Shown here one piece after another: positions 16,147 to 24,567 of a stretch of DNA of 64,000 nt. The position numbers were made by a program, and so were the translations under genes. This DNA comes from Methanoculleus methanifontis. GTDB taxonomy: Archaea; Halobacteriota; Methanomicrobia; Methanomicrobiales; Methanoculleaceae. Position 1 is the stretch's first letter. The number at the start of each line of letters is the position of its first letter. The stretch covers positions 1 through 64,000 of the forward strand of contig NZ_VCYI01000002.1 in NCBI RefSeq assembly GCF_030464365.1. Reading direction: 5' to 3'. The notes below the pieces were generated by a model. It ran no database searches and had not been told where the DNA came from. It saw only the letters and a list, made by a program, of their open reading frames with translations.

Positions 16147-17991
16147 ATGGATACCGAACGAGAGAGGGTGCTCCTCGCGGCGGCCCACGCCGTGACGTTC
16201 AAGCCCGACTACATGACCGTCGACAAGCTGGAGGCGGCGACCCGCGGGCACGGGGCGCTCGTCATCCCCGCGTTCGCCGCGGCGAACTCGCTCGCGGAGG
16301 ACATTTTTTGCAACATCGGCGCCCCTGAGATGCATCTTATGAACATGACGGTGGTCGACGCCTCGGCCCCCCACCTGCCGCTTGACTCGATCATCGGGAA
16401 GGCGGTGGATGAAGCGAAGCGCGGTGGGGCGGAGCCGGCGAACGCGGCCCTGATCGTCGCGACACTCGCCTACTTCTCGGGGAGCTGCGCCCGCGCCGGC
16501 GTGCCGCTCGGGAACCGGAAGCTCGGCGCCATCGCCCGGATGCACGCCGGCGGCGACCGGACGAGCGCCATCGCCCTGACGACGAACAAGTTTACCCACC
16601 GCGTCCCGGCGTTCCCCGCCTACCTCGCGATCTACGAGGCCCTGATGGAGAAGAAACTGACCCGGCTCGACGGCGCGGTCCTGCCGCCGTTCGTCGCCGG
16701 CGGCGGCGTCATGGGCCATGCCTCACTCGGCGAGGACTACAACATCCCGGAACTCGCGAGAAACGCCGCGAAGGTCGGGACCGAGGCGATGATGCGGAGC
16801 ATGGAGGGTGCCGGGACGACCCCCTACCCCCTCTGGCCGGCCCTGATCGCGGCGGCGGTGACGATGGAACTCGTCCACCCGGACGCCCTCCTCGGGGAGG
16901 AGTTCGGAAAGTTTGGTGAGGTCGACTCCGCCTACCTCGCCGGGAAGGGGGCCGTCGAGGCGGCGAACCTCCCGGAGAAGCTCCACATGCGGGGAACCGG
17001 GGAGGAGTACGACACCGCCCGGATCGTCGGCGACTTCGGGCTGATCTTAAAAGACGTCGGCGGGCCGTCGGTGATCGGGTCCATGGTCACGAACGAACTC
17101 TTCGCCGGGTTCCAGGAGTCCGCCGTCATCGGGGCCGGGTTCTCCGGCGGGCCGGCGAACGTCCCGCTCGGCCACCTCGCCGGCGACATCCTGCCGGCGC
17201 TCCGGCTGCTGCTTGCAAACGGCGGCGACGTCGAGGCAACCGCAACGGCGATCCGGGACTACAAGATGCAGTCCTTCATCGACCCGGAGCTCGCCCTCTG
17301 CGGCCTGAACACCATCGTCCGGAAGGCGGAGGTCGTGAACCGGGGTTCGGTGACGGAGGCCTGCACCCGGGCGAGCGAGCCGGTGCGGGACCGGGCGATC
17401 TACCGGCGGGCGGCGAAGGTCTACGAGGTGCTCAAAGCGGGGAAGTCGCTTGAAGAAGCGGCTGCCGCCCTCGACGACGAGCGGAGATCCCTCGTCGAGC
17501 GCCGCGGCTCCGCGGCCCTCTCGGGGTTCGCGGGAAAAGAGATCACGTTCCGCTTCACGGAGATCGCGCCCCATGGACGGAGGACCGACCCGTTCACCGC
17601 GAAGTATTGGGGGTTCGACCCGAAGGTCTCCTACGACATCACCATCGACGGGAAGGACTACCATATCGAGAACCTCACCGCCCGGGTGATCCCGGAGTAC
17701 GCGCTCGAGGGGAAGGGGCGAGACGACCCCAATATGGGCACCGCCATCTTCGTCGGCGCCGTCCTCACCCAGGAGATGCAGTATATCGGGCAGACCATCA
17801 TCAACATGGTCGTACCGGCCGCGGTTGCGGCCGCCCTCGGGACCGAGCCTTCCGAAGCGGCGAAAAAAGCTGCAAAGGGCGCACACCTGACGAACGCCAT
17901 CTCGGGTGGCCGGGAGGCGGCGGAGAAGGTCGCGGAACTCGCGCAGACGGTCTATGCAGGCCTCAGCACGCCGCTCGAGGGAGTGGAGTGA
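16147..17991 (+). CDS. Conserved 614-residue protein of unknown function, upstream of larC
   Basis: I do not recognise this protein. It is a soluble, Ala/Gly-rich 614-residue chain without a signal peptide. It has long helical stretches rich in small residues ('FPAYLAIYEALMEKKL', 'LWPALIAAAVTMELVHPDAL') and a glycine-rich segment ('AVIGAGFSGGPANVPLGH') that could bind a ligand. Near the C-terminus comes 'MGTAIFVGAVLTQEMQYIG'. Its composition and length look like a genuine enzyme, possibly a homo-oligomer. A good ribosome site GGAGGT precedes the ATG and a TTTTTATG promoter element lies near 16094. The larC gene starts 17 bases after it, so both are likely cotranscribed. Confidence 0.85.
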   Translation: MDTERERVLLAAAHAVTFKPDYMTVDKLEAATRGHGALVIPAFAAANSLAEDIFCNIGAPEMHLMNMTVVDASAPHLPLDSIIGKAVDEAKRGGAEPANAALIVATLAYFSGSCARAGVPLGNRKLGAIARMHAGGDRTSAIALTTNKFTHRVPAFPAYLAIYEALMEKKLTRLDGAVLPPFVAGGGVMGHASLGEDYNIPELARNAAKVGTEAMMRSMEGAGTTPYPLWPALIAAAVTMELVHPDALLGEEFGKFGEVDSAYLAGKGAVEAANLPEKLHMRGTGEEYDTARIVGDFGLILKDVGGPSVIGSMVTNELFAGFQESAVIGAGFSGGPANVPLGHLAGDILPALRLLLANGGDVEATATAIRDYKMQSFIDPELALCGLNTIVRKAEVVNRGSVTEACTRASEPVRDRAIYRRAAKVYEVLKAGKSLEEAAAALDDERRSLVERRGSAALSGFAGKEITFRFTEIAPHGRRTDPFTAKYWGFDPKVSYDITIDGKDYHIENLTARVIPEYALEGKGRDDPNMGTAIFVGAVLTQEMQYIGQTIINMVVPAAVAAALGTEPSEAAKKAAKGAHLTNAISGGREAAEKVAELAQTVYAGLSTPLEGVE

Positions 17992-18008
17992 GGAACCCGG
18001 CGGCGGGT

Positions 18009-19271
18009 ATGAGAGTCCTCGTCATCGACCCGGCATGCGCGGGGATTGCAGGGGATATGCTCCTCGCATCCCTCATCGACCTCACCGGTGAGTCCCGCGC
18101 ACTCGATCCGCTTGCGGATGCGATCCGCCACCTCGATCTCTGCCGGGAGTTCACCTACGAGGCAAAAGCCGTGGATGCCGGCGGGATCGCGGCGACCCGC
18201 CTCGTGATCGAGATCGAGGAAGAGAGGGCAAGCGATCTTCTTGAGGCAGCTGCCGCAGCCGCGGGCGCGGCCGGGCTCACGGATGCCGCACGCTCCCGGG
18301 CGATTGCGGCCATCGGCGACCTCGCCGCCGCCGGGTCTTCGCAGCACGCGATCACGCCGGTGGAGGCGATCTTTTACGTCATCGGGACGATGCTGCTGCT
18401 CGACCGGGCGGGGTTCTTCGAGGGGTCGATCGTCGCGACACCCCCGGTGCTCGGCGGCGGAGCAACCCCGACGGATTACGGCGAGATCCCGGGGCCCGCG
18501 CCCGCAACACTCGATATCCTCGCCAGACACCGGTTCCCGTTCGCCTCCGCACCCGTCGACGTCGAGCTGACCACGCCGACGGGAGCGGCCCTGCTCGCCA
18601 ACCTTGCGGAACGTGCCGTGAACCCCTACCCGGCCATGGTTCCCGTCCGGGTCGGTTACGGCACCGGCACCCGGGGGATTCCGGGACGGCCCGACCTGCT
18701 CCGGGTGGTGGAGGGGGAGAGCCTTCCCCCAGGCGAGGACCGGATGGTCATCCTCGAGACGAACCTCGACGACATTCCCGGGGAGGTGATCGGCTACACG
18801 ATCGAGCGCCTCTTTGCCGAGGGGGCGGTGGACGTCTTCGTCACCCCGGCGCTCGGAAAGAAGAACCGGCCGGTCAACGTCGTATCGGTGATGGTTGCGG
18901 CAGGAGCGGAAGACCACCTGGTCCGGGTCCTCATGGAAGAGACCGGGACGCTCGGGGTGCGCGTGCACGAGTTCCGGAAGGTGGTAGCCGTCCGGAAGAA
19001 AGAGACGGTGCCGGTCAGTCTCGGCGGCAGGGTGTACCCCGTCCGGGTGAAGACCTCGACTATGAACGGGGATCTTATTGCAGAAAAACCAGAATACGAC
19101 GACATCTCCGCGATAGCGCGGGAGCAGGGCATCTCCTTTCGGTTCGTGGACGAGGAGGTCAGGTTACGCATATCGGAGTGGAAAAGAGCGCGCACCGACG
19201 CTCAAGAGGGTGCAGGGGGTGGATGCCCACCCGACCGCCCAAACGCGGTAAATCCCGCACGCGACGAGTGA
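18009..19271 (+). CDS. larC: LarC, nickel pincer cofactor nickel-insertion protein
   Basis: A 420-residue single-frame LarC. In Lactobacillus the family inserts Ni into the pyridinium-thiocarboxylate pincer nucleotide made by LarB and LarE. Family marks include 'VIDPACAGIAGDMLLASLID', 'TPVEAIFYVIGTMLLLDR', 'LTTPTGAALLANLAE', 'ETNLDDIPGEVIGYTIERLF' and the acidic C-terminal part. In the Lactobacillus prototype larC is made by frameshifting from two frames; here one frame covers both halves. LarB and LarE are not in the window. The extra tail after about residue 395 ('GAGGGCPPDRPN') looks non-conserved, so the stop may have drifted. Confidence 0.9.
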   Translation: MRVLVIDPACAGIAGDMLLASLIDLTGESRALDPLADAIRHLDLCREFTYEAKAVDAGGIAATRLVIEIEEERASDLLEAAAAAAGAAGLTDAARSRAIAAIGDLAAAGSSQHAITPVEAIFYVIGTMLLLDRAGFFEGSIVATPPVLGGGATPTDYGEIPGPAPATLDILARHRFPFASAPVDVELTTPTGAALLANLAERAVNPYPAMVPVRVGYGTGTRGIPGRPDLLRVVEGESLPPGEDRMVILETNLDDIPGEVIGYTIERLFAEGAVDVFVTPALGKKNRPVNVVSVMVAAGAEDHLVRVLMEETGTLGVRVHEFRKVVAVRKKETVPVSLGGRVYPVRVKTSTMNGDLIAEKPEYDDISAIAREQGISFRFVDEEVRLRISEWKRARTDAQEGAGGGCPPDRPNAVNPARDE

Positions 19272-19624
19272 GTGCGAGCACATCCCACCGGGACGTGCCC
19301 CACTCGCGTCTACAGTTCTCTCATGTCACCGGGGTAATAGTTCCCCAAGATATTAGATGATGCATACGATATTTATACAATTCTATTTCGTATCACCGAT
19401 CAACCCCCGTTTTTGCCTCAATTTGCCAAACAACATTCGAGAGGCCGGGTATTTCCCCCCGCAGGATTATTGCGTCACGGCTCCTGAATTGAAAAAACGA
19501 GAAAATGGCGGCGTAATGAGAAGACAGTCGTTTTTTGCCGTCAGACGGGCGGCTTACACCAGAAGAGGCGCGCCATGGCCGTGTATGCGGGGAGTAACCG
19601 AAACCATCCTCTTTTCCAGGCGGC
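19272..19624. other. Intergenic region without a supportable gene
   Basis: About 350 bases between larC and the methyltransferase gene. The middle is AT-rich ('ATACGATATTTATACAATTC' near 19365), in contrast with its surroundings. Short frames here lack a ribosome site and have poor composition. I see no tRNA or clear RNA fold. Confidence 0.4.
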
Positions 19625-20362
19625 TCACCAGAAGCCGGGAACCAGAACGTAGATCGCCCAGCCCATGTGCTCGCGGCCGTAGCCGAAGTACTCGTCCTGG
19701 AGGCGGTGGAGGTAGTCGATCATGAAATCGCGCTCAGGGTGATCGGGATGGCTGCCAAGCCAGGAGAGGACCGACTGCCAGATCCCCGACTCGTAACGGT
19801 CCCAGTCGTCCGCGCCCGACCGGACGACGGCGGCGACGTCGAGCCCGGCCTCCCGGGCGGCACCGAGGATCTCATACTCGGTCGGGATCTCGGGCCATTC
19901 CCGGGCGAACTCCGGCGGGGTGCGGTCGGATTGCCAGTAACGGTCACCGATAACGATGGTCCCCTCGTCGTGAACGAGGTCGAGGAGGGTGTCGATGGTC
20001 GCCGCAAACCCGCCCTGGATGTGGGACGCACCGATCGCCGCGGCGCAGTCGAACGGCTCGGCGGGGACATAACTACGGGCGTCCATGCACCGGACGGAAA
20101 GCCGGCCGCCGAGCCCCGTGGCCTGGAACGCCTCTTCGGCCCGGCTGCAGGCGTCCTCGCGGGTCTCGATCCCGAGGCCGGATATCCCGTACTCCCGCCC
20201 CCAGAGAGCGAGGATCGTGCCGTTTCCACACCCGACCTCCACGACGCGGGAACCTTCCTTGAGCCCCGCCGCCCGCCCGGCAACGAGCACTTTTTCGGCC
20301 GAGGTGGGATTCATAATCGCGAGCGTTCCCTGTGTTATGCTGACGAGTTCATTCTGTTCCAT
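19625..20362 (-). CDS. Class I SAM-dependent methyltransferase
   Basis: A 245-residue Rossmann-fold methyltransferase. The SAM-binding motif I is 'VVEVGCGNG' (about residues 40-48). An acidic motif follows at 'GIETREDA', then 'FDCAAAIGASHIQGGF' at the motif IV position. The C-terminal third ('DDWDRYESGIWQSVLSWL') probably recognises the substrate, which is not evident. The start ATG at 20362 follows a TATA-like element (CATCATATAG, minus strand) by about 30 bases, consistent with a leaderless mRNA. Upstream in-frame codons overlap the divergent HTH-PAS gene and are not credible. Confidence 0.87.
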   Translation of the reverse strand: MEQNELVSITQGTLAIMNPTSAEKVLVAGRAAGLKEGSRVVEVGCGNGTILALWGREYGISGLGIETREDACSRAEEAFQATGLGGRLSVRCMDARSYVPAEPFDCAAAIGASHIQGGFAATIDTLLDLVHDEGTIVIGDRYWQSDRTPPEFAREWPEIPTEYEILGAAREAGLDVAAVVRSGADDWDRYESGIWQSVLSWLGSHPDHPERDFMIDYLHRLQDEYFGYGREHMGWAIYVLVPGFW

Positions 20363-20587
20363 AACGGCCCCCCGGGTTACCGGCCTGCTATATGATGTGT
20401 TTTTCGCCCATATAACCCGTGTCCCACCGCCCCTGCTTTCCATGACCGGCGGCCCGGCGGGCGGCATCCAGGCGATCGTAACTGCCGGTTCCTTCCACGG
20501 AGGTGCGGGGCGCTCCACAGGGGGGGTGCACCCCCGCAGAGGGAGAGACGTTTTATATAATGAGGAAGTGTTCCGCCTGGGTGTGGC
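20363..20587. promoter_or_regulatory. Divergent promoter region, methyltransferase and HTH-PAS genes
   Basis: The region serves two divergent genes. Rightward, TTTATATAA at 20552-20560 lies about 30 bases before the ATG at 20588, so the mRNA is nearly leaderless. Leftward, a CATATAG element sits near 20390. Between them a GC-rich palindrome GGGGGTGCACCCCC (about 20522-20535) could be an operator. Confidence 0.5.
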
Positions 20588-22471
20588 ATGCAGCCGGAAC
20601 GGGACATCCCGGGAAGGGTCCTGCGGGCCCTCAGGTTCCGGCCGAAGGGCATGACGATCACCGAGATCGCGAAGGCCCTCGGAGCAAACCGGAACTCGGT
20701 CTCGAAACACCTTGAGGTGTTGCAGGCGGAAGGCCATGTCGAGGCGCGGCTCGTCGGCAACGCCAAGGTCTATTCCATCGCACAACGCATACCTCTCTCG
20801 GCGTTTCTCTGTTTCACGAAGAACCTGATCCTGGTCCTCGACGCCGACCTCACGATCGTTCAGGCCAACGATCAGTGTCTTGCGCGATTTGGGTGCCCAA
20901 AAGAGGATATCGTGGGCCAAAACATCCAGGACGCCGGTCTCCCTATCGTCTCCTCTCCTGAGGCCCTTGCCGTCATCGAAGGGCTTGAGCGGGAGCAGGT
21001 GATCACCGATATCTCCCACCGGCGGGACGACGGCAGCGAGTTCTTCTACCAGATGCAGGCTATCCCGACAACGTTCGAGGACGGAGGGAAGGGTTGCACG
21101 ATCGTGCTCGAGGACATCACCGAGCGGAAGCAGTATATCAGAAACGTATCATTCCTCGCCCGGACGGCGATCGACCTCGTCGATCTCCAGCCGGTGGAGG
21201 ACATCTGCCAGTACATCGTCGACGGGCTTACGGAACTCGCGCCGGGAGCATTTGCTTACTTCTTCTCCTACGATGAGGCCGACCGGCATTTCTTCGTCCG
21301 GGCAGTCGCGGGCGAGGGATTCCGGGAAGGGCTCACGGAACTCCTGGGACGGGACCCCGTCGGCCTGGAACTCCCGATCGCCCGGATCTTCGACGCCCCC
21401 TATCACCAGACTCCCCTCTCAATGCGTGGCCTCCAGGTGTTCGTCCTCCGCCCCGAGCCGTCATCGTGGTCGTTCTACGATCTCTGCTTCAGGGGGATCG
21501 CAAAAGAGGTCTGCGAGGCAATCCTCGAACGGTTCGACATCGAGAAGATCTGCCTCACGGGACTGGTCTGGCGGGACCGCCTCTACGGCATTGCGGGTAT
21601 CTTCCTTTCTCCCGGGAGGGATGTTGAGAACCGGGAGACAATTGAGTCGTTCCTCCGGCAGGCATCCATCGCGCTTGCCCGGCGCGAGACCGCCGAGCGG
21701 TTCAAGAGAAGCGAGGCCCGGTTCCGGGGGATGGTCGATTCGTCCCCCTTCGGGGTCGCGCTCATCGACCGGGACGGGCGGTTCATCTATGCCAACCGGC
21801 GGTTCATCGAGATCTTCGGCCACGAAACGGACGATGCGCCCACGGTCGCGGCGTGGATCCGGCTGATCTTCCCGGAAGAAGAGACCCGGCAGGAAGCCAT
21901 CAGGGCCTGGCGGTCGGACCTTGAACGGTCGGTCCCGGGCCAGGTCAGGCCCCGGACGTTCACGGTCCGGGCCCGGGACGGGTCGAAGAAGACGGTTCTC
22001 TTCCGCCCCGTCACCTTCTGCGACGGGACGGAGTACGTCACCTGCGAGGACATCACCGAAGAGGCCCGGGCGTACCGTCTCCTCGTCGCGGACATCGCCG
22101 ACCTGCGGCAACGGGAGCAGGAACTCCTCATCAAGGACCGGGCGATAGCCTCCACCCGGCGGGCGGTCGCCCTCCTCGACCTGGACGGGGTGGTGACCTA
22201 CGCGAACGCCGCCTTCCTGACCCTCTGGGGATACCCGACTGCAACGGGAGTGCAGGGGTTGCACTTCTCCCGGTTCTGGGAACGGCCGGACGAGATCCAG
22301 GGGATCATCCAGGCAGTCATTGACGGCGGTTCCTGGCACGGTGAGCTCGCCGCCCTCCGGAACGGCGGGGAGAAGTTCCGGGCGGATCTCCTCGGGACAC
22401 CGATCGTGGTCGAAGACGGCAGGGTGATCGGGATGATGGCGGCAGCGACGTTCCGGAGGAACGGAGCTTGA
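20588..22471 (+). CDS. HTH-PAS-GAF regulator
   Basis: A 627-residue sensor-regulator. Residues 1-65 are a winged helix ('MTITEIAKALGANRNSVSKH'). A PAS domain (about 75-185, 'ILVLDADLTIVQANDQ') follows, then a GAF-like domain (about 195-365), a second PAS ('RFRGMVDSSPFGVALIDRDG') and a third PAS ('DLDGVVTYANAAFLTLWGY'). No kinase domain follows. It shares the HTH plus first PAS with the gene at 12288, so the two belong to one expanded methanogen family. The signal is unknown; PAS/GAF combinations often sense redox state or small molecules. Divergent transcription with a methyltransferase may reflect control of that gene. Confidence 0.85.
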   Translation: MQPERDIPGRVLRALRFRPKGMTITEIAKALGANRNSVSKHLEVLQAEGHVEARLVGNAKVYSIAQRIPLSAFLCFTKNLILVLDADLTIVQANDQCLARFGCPKEDIVGQNIQDAGLPIVSSPEALAVIEGLEREQVITDISHRRDDGSEFFYQMQAIPTTFEDGGKGCTIVLEDITERKQYIRNVSFLARTAIDLVDLQPVEDICQYIVDGLTELAPGAFAYFFSYDEADRHFFVRAVAGEGFREGLTELLGRDPVGLELPIARIFDAPYHQTPLSMRGLQVFVLRPEPSSWSFYDLCFRGIAKEVCEAILERFDIEKICLTGLVWRDRLYGIAGIFLSPGRDVENRETIESFLRQASIALARRETAERFKRSEARFRGMVDSSPFGVALIDRDGRFIYANRRFIEIFGHETDDAPTVAAWIRLIFPEEETRQEAIRAWRSDLERSVPGQVRPRTFTVRARDGSKKTVLFRPVTFCDGTEYVTCEDITEEARAYRLLVADIADLRQREQELLIKDRAIASTRRAVALLDLDGVVTYANAAFLTLWGYPTATGVQGLHFSRFWERPDEIQGIIQAVIDGGSWHGELAALRNGGEKFRADLLGTPIVVEDGRVIGMMAAATFRRNGA

Positions 22472-22517
22472 GAAAACGCGAAGCGTTTTCGATGGCGACG
22501 TTCCGGAGGAACGGAGC
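22445..22517 (+). repeat. 23-bp direct repeat around a perfect hairpin at the gene end
   Basis: The last 23 coding bases before the stop region (22445-22467, GCGACGTTCCGGAGGAACGG core) recur exactly at 22495-22517. Between them, starting at the base after the TGA, lies an 8-bp perfect stem with a GAA loop (22472-22490, GAAAACGC/GCGTTTTC). It may be a processing or termination structure produced by local duplication. Confidence 0.7.
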
Positions 22518-22658
22518 CCGAGCACCGCCTCGGCCACCCCGAGGGTATAAAAACCAATGCCCGGCAGTATCGTTCCGCGGTACCGCACGATGATTCTGCT
22601 TCGTAAAGGCTTATTGTAGTCCCGGGATACGGCAAATCTGCACGGAGGAGGTGAAGAG

Positions 22659-23159
22659 ATGCAGAAGACCATCGAGAGGAGAGAGGTACGGGAGGAGGAC
22701 AATCCGGAGATCCGGGCGCTGATGCACGCCATGCTCAACGGCGACACCTACACCAGCCTGCAGGCCATCAGCGCCCTCGGGGCGCTCGGGGCTCCGGCGG
22801 TCGGGCCGCTGGTGCAGGCTCTGCTCGCCGTCGACAGAGACGCACGCTGGGCCGTGGCGATGGCGCTCGCCCGCACCGGCACCGAAGCGGTGGAGCCGCT
22901 CGTCGGGGTCGTGCTCGTCGCGGACGATGAGGTCAAGAACCCGGCAATCTGGGCGCTTGCCGAGATCGGCGACCCGAGAGCGGTCGAGCCGCTGGTCGGC
23001 ACCCTCCGGACGAGCAGATCCGAGTGCTGCCGTGCCCTGACCGCCGCAGCCCTGCTGAAACTCGGCGACCCCGCGGGGATTGCCGAGGTGGAAAAAACGT
23101 TCGAGCAGTCGGGCGAGGGGTTCCGCGGCCTTGCCATGGAGGCCTTAGAGGGAACGTGA
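22659..23159 (+). CDS. HEAT-repeat protein
   Basis: A 166-residue protein of about four HEAT/PBS-lyase repeats with the recurring pattern 'ALGALGAPAVGPLVQAL', 'VAMALARTGTEAVEPLVGV', 'AIWALAEIGDPRAVEPLV' and 'AAALLKLGDPAGIAEVEK'. It is preceded by a very strong ribosome site (GGAGGAGGTG). Such proteins are protein-binding scaffolds; those related to the phycobilin lyase repeats are common in methanogens without known partners. It is larger than and distinct from the HEAT protein at 7755 and lacks its Cys tail. Confidence 0.85.
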   Translation: MQKTIERREVREEDNPEIRALMHAMLNGDTYTSLQAISALGALGAPAVGPLVQALLAVDRDARWAVAMALARTGTEAVEPLVGVVLVADDEVKNPAIWALAEIGDPRAVEPLVGTLRTSRSECCRALTAAALLKLGDPAGIAEVEKTFEQSGEGFRGLAMEALEGT

Positions 23160-23248
23160 GGGAACCCTCAAGGTGCCTCTTTTTTAGCCGTCTTTCCAGG
23201 CGGCATTGATGAGTAACTTCTAATAACGCCCGCAGACAAAAGATCAGT

Positions 23249-23902
23249 ATGCAGGGGCGCCATATCCTGGTCCTGATCCTCCTTGCGGCAGCCGTCATCG
23301 CCGGAGGCTGTACGGCAGAGGAGGATATTACTGACATGCAACCGGTCACCCAGACACCCGCGCCGACGGAGGCGCAGGCGGTGGGAGGGAACCAGCCGGC
23401 CCCAACGCCGCACGTACCCCCCCGCGGGAAGGATGATAAGCCGCAGAGCGTGGAGTTCGTCGACCCCGCGACCTACCACCTCTCGATGACCCCGACGCCC
23501 GCGACGACAATGATGAAACCGCCAAACGACGTCCGCATCTCCGGGAAGATGGCGGAATATGCGGTGGTCTCCTGCGATGACGGTCTTTACGGGCGCCGCG
23601 TTCTCACCACCGAGGTTTACCACATCCCCTTCCCCTACTGGGCAATCACCGTGAGCGCAACGGCGGGAACCGACTACCCCTGGCTCGTGGTGGAGATCCG
23701 CGATCCCGATGACCCGAACCGGATCGTCAAAGAGATCCGGTACTCTCGAAACGATATCCTTGTTCCCGATGAGGATTCAGACGGAAAAGAAGAACGGTTC
23801 CTCATCCGGGAAGGCTACGACGACTATTACTTCGTCACCCGCTCGGAAGCGTTAGAATCTTTTAAGATCACCATCTACGTCCCGGAGAAGTACCTCGTCT
23901 AG
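23249..23902 (+). CDS. Secreted lipoprotein of unknown function
   Basis: A 217-residue product with a signal peptide and lipobox ('AAAVIAGGC', Cys about 21), so probably a lipid-anchored outside protein. A Pro/Thr-rich linker (about 30-95) precedes a globular beta domain with 'AVVSCDDGLYGRRVLTTEVY' and 'PWLVVEIRDPDDPNRIV'. A TATA-like stretch (TTCTAATAA) about 30 bases upstream and the lack of a ribosome site suggest a leaderless mRNA. The stop overlaps the convergent gene by four bases. No family recognised. Confidence 0.75.
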   Translation: MQGRHILVLILLAAAVIAGGCTAEEDITDMQPVTQTPAPTEAQAVGGNQPAPTPHVPPRGKDDKPQSVEFVDPATYHLSMTPTPATTMMKPPNDVRISGKMAEYAVVSCDDGLYGRRVLTTEVYHIPFPYWAITVSATAGTDYPWLVVEIRDPDDPNRIVKEIRYSRNDILVPDEDSDGKEERFLIREGYDDYYFVTRSEALESFKITIYVPEKYLV

Positions 23903-24567
23903 GCGGGAGGAGGAGGAACTTCCTCTCCCCCTTCTTCCGTCCCCTCCTCTTCTGCGGCGCGGAGCTCCCGGTCGTAATCGGTGATCGCGGCGGCATACGC
24001 CCGCCACGCCTCGTCAGCATCTGCCAGGTTCCGGTTGGCTGCGGCGTAATCACGCATCTCGTAGGCGCCCGCGGCCGACGACCAGAACGTGAACGCGCGG
24101 TTCAGGTTGTCGAGCGCCCGGACGTAGGCCGACTGCGCTCCGGTGTAGGCCTCAGGGATGGTGTCGGCCGCAACAATCTGTCGGTGGTATGCCGTAACGT
24201 CTCTGCCGTACCTCGCGATTGCCGCAAACTCCCGCATATGGGCGTCGCATTCAGCAACCGAGAGATCGTTCGTGGGGATGCGCATATGCACGGCGATCTT
24301 ATCGTAGACCTGGAAGATATCGGCCTCCGATGCCGCCACATGACTGCTAAACGCCGCAACTTGCTGGTTCTGGGTGTAGTTGAGAAGGATCGCCCCTCCG
24401 ATGACGGCGACCACCACCACGAAGACCGCCGTCCCGACGGCGGTGAGCGCCTGCTTCCGGGTGACGGTGATCTTCGGGAGGTTCGGAAGTTTCGGGATCT
24501 CCAGGTCCGGGAGCTTCGGGATCTTCAGGCCGCCGGACGGTTCGGGGGTGTCGGGATCCATGCTCAT
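23899..24567 (-). CDS. Single-pass membrane protein with coiled helical ectodomain
   Basis: A 222-residue protein. A short cytosolic N-terminus has a repeated Pro/Leu/Lys motif ('KIPKLPDLEIPKLPNLPKI'), then comes one membrane helix (about 40-62). The helical outer domain is rich in Ala, Tyr and Asp, and the tail is acidic and Pro-rich. The IPKLP-type repeat is unusual. The start is coupled to the upstream transglutaminase-like gene: its ATG overlaps that gene's stop in TGATG. They are likely membrane partners with both catalytic parts outside. Function unknown. Confidence 0.75.
   Translation of the reverse strand: MSMDPDTPEPSGGLKIPKLPDLEIPKLPNLPKITVTRKQALTAVGTAVFVVVVAVIGGAILLNYTQNQQVAAFSSHVAASEADIFQVYDKIAVHMRIPTNDLSVAECDAHMREFAAIARYGRDVTAYHRQIVAADTIPEAYTGAQSAYVRALDNLNRAFTFWSSAAGAYEMRDYAAANRNLADADEAWRAYAAAITDYDRELRAAEEEGTEEGGEEVPPPPA

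Noticed and set aside
17607-18008. Upstream extension of larC
   Set aside because: It overlaps the end of the 614-residue gene in another frame; LarC homology begins exactly at the ATG at 18009.
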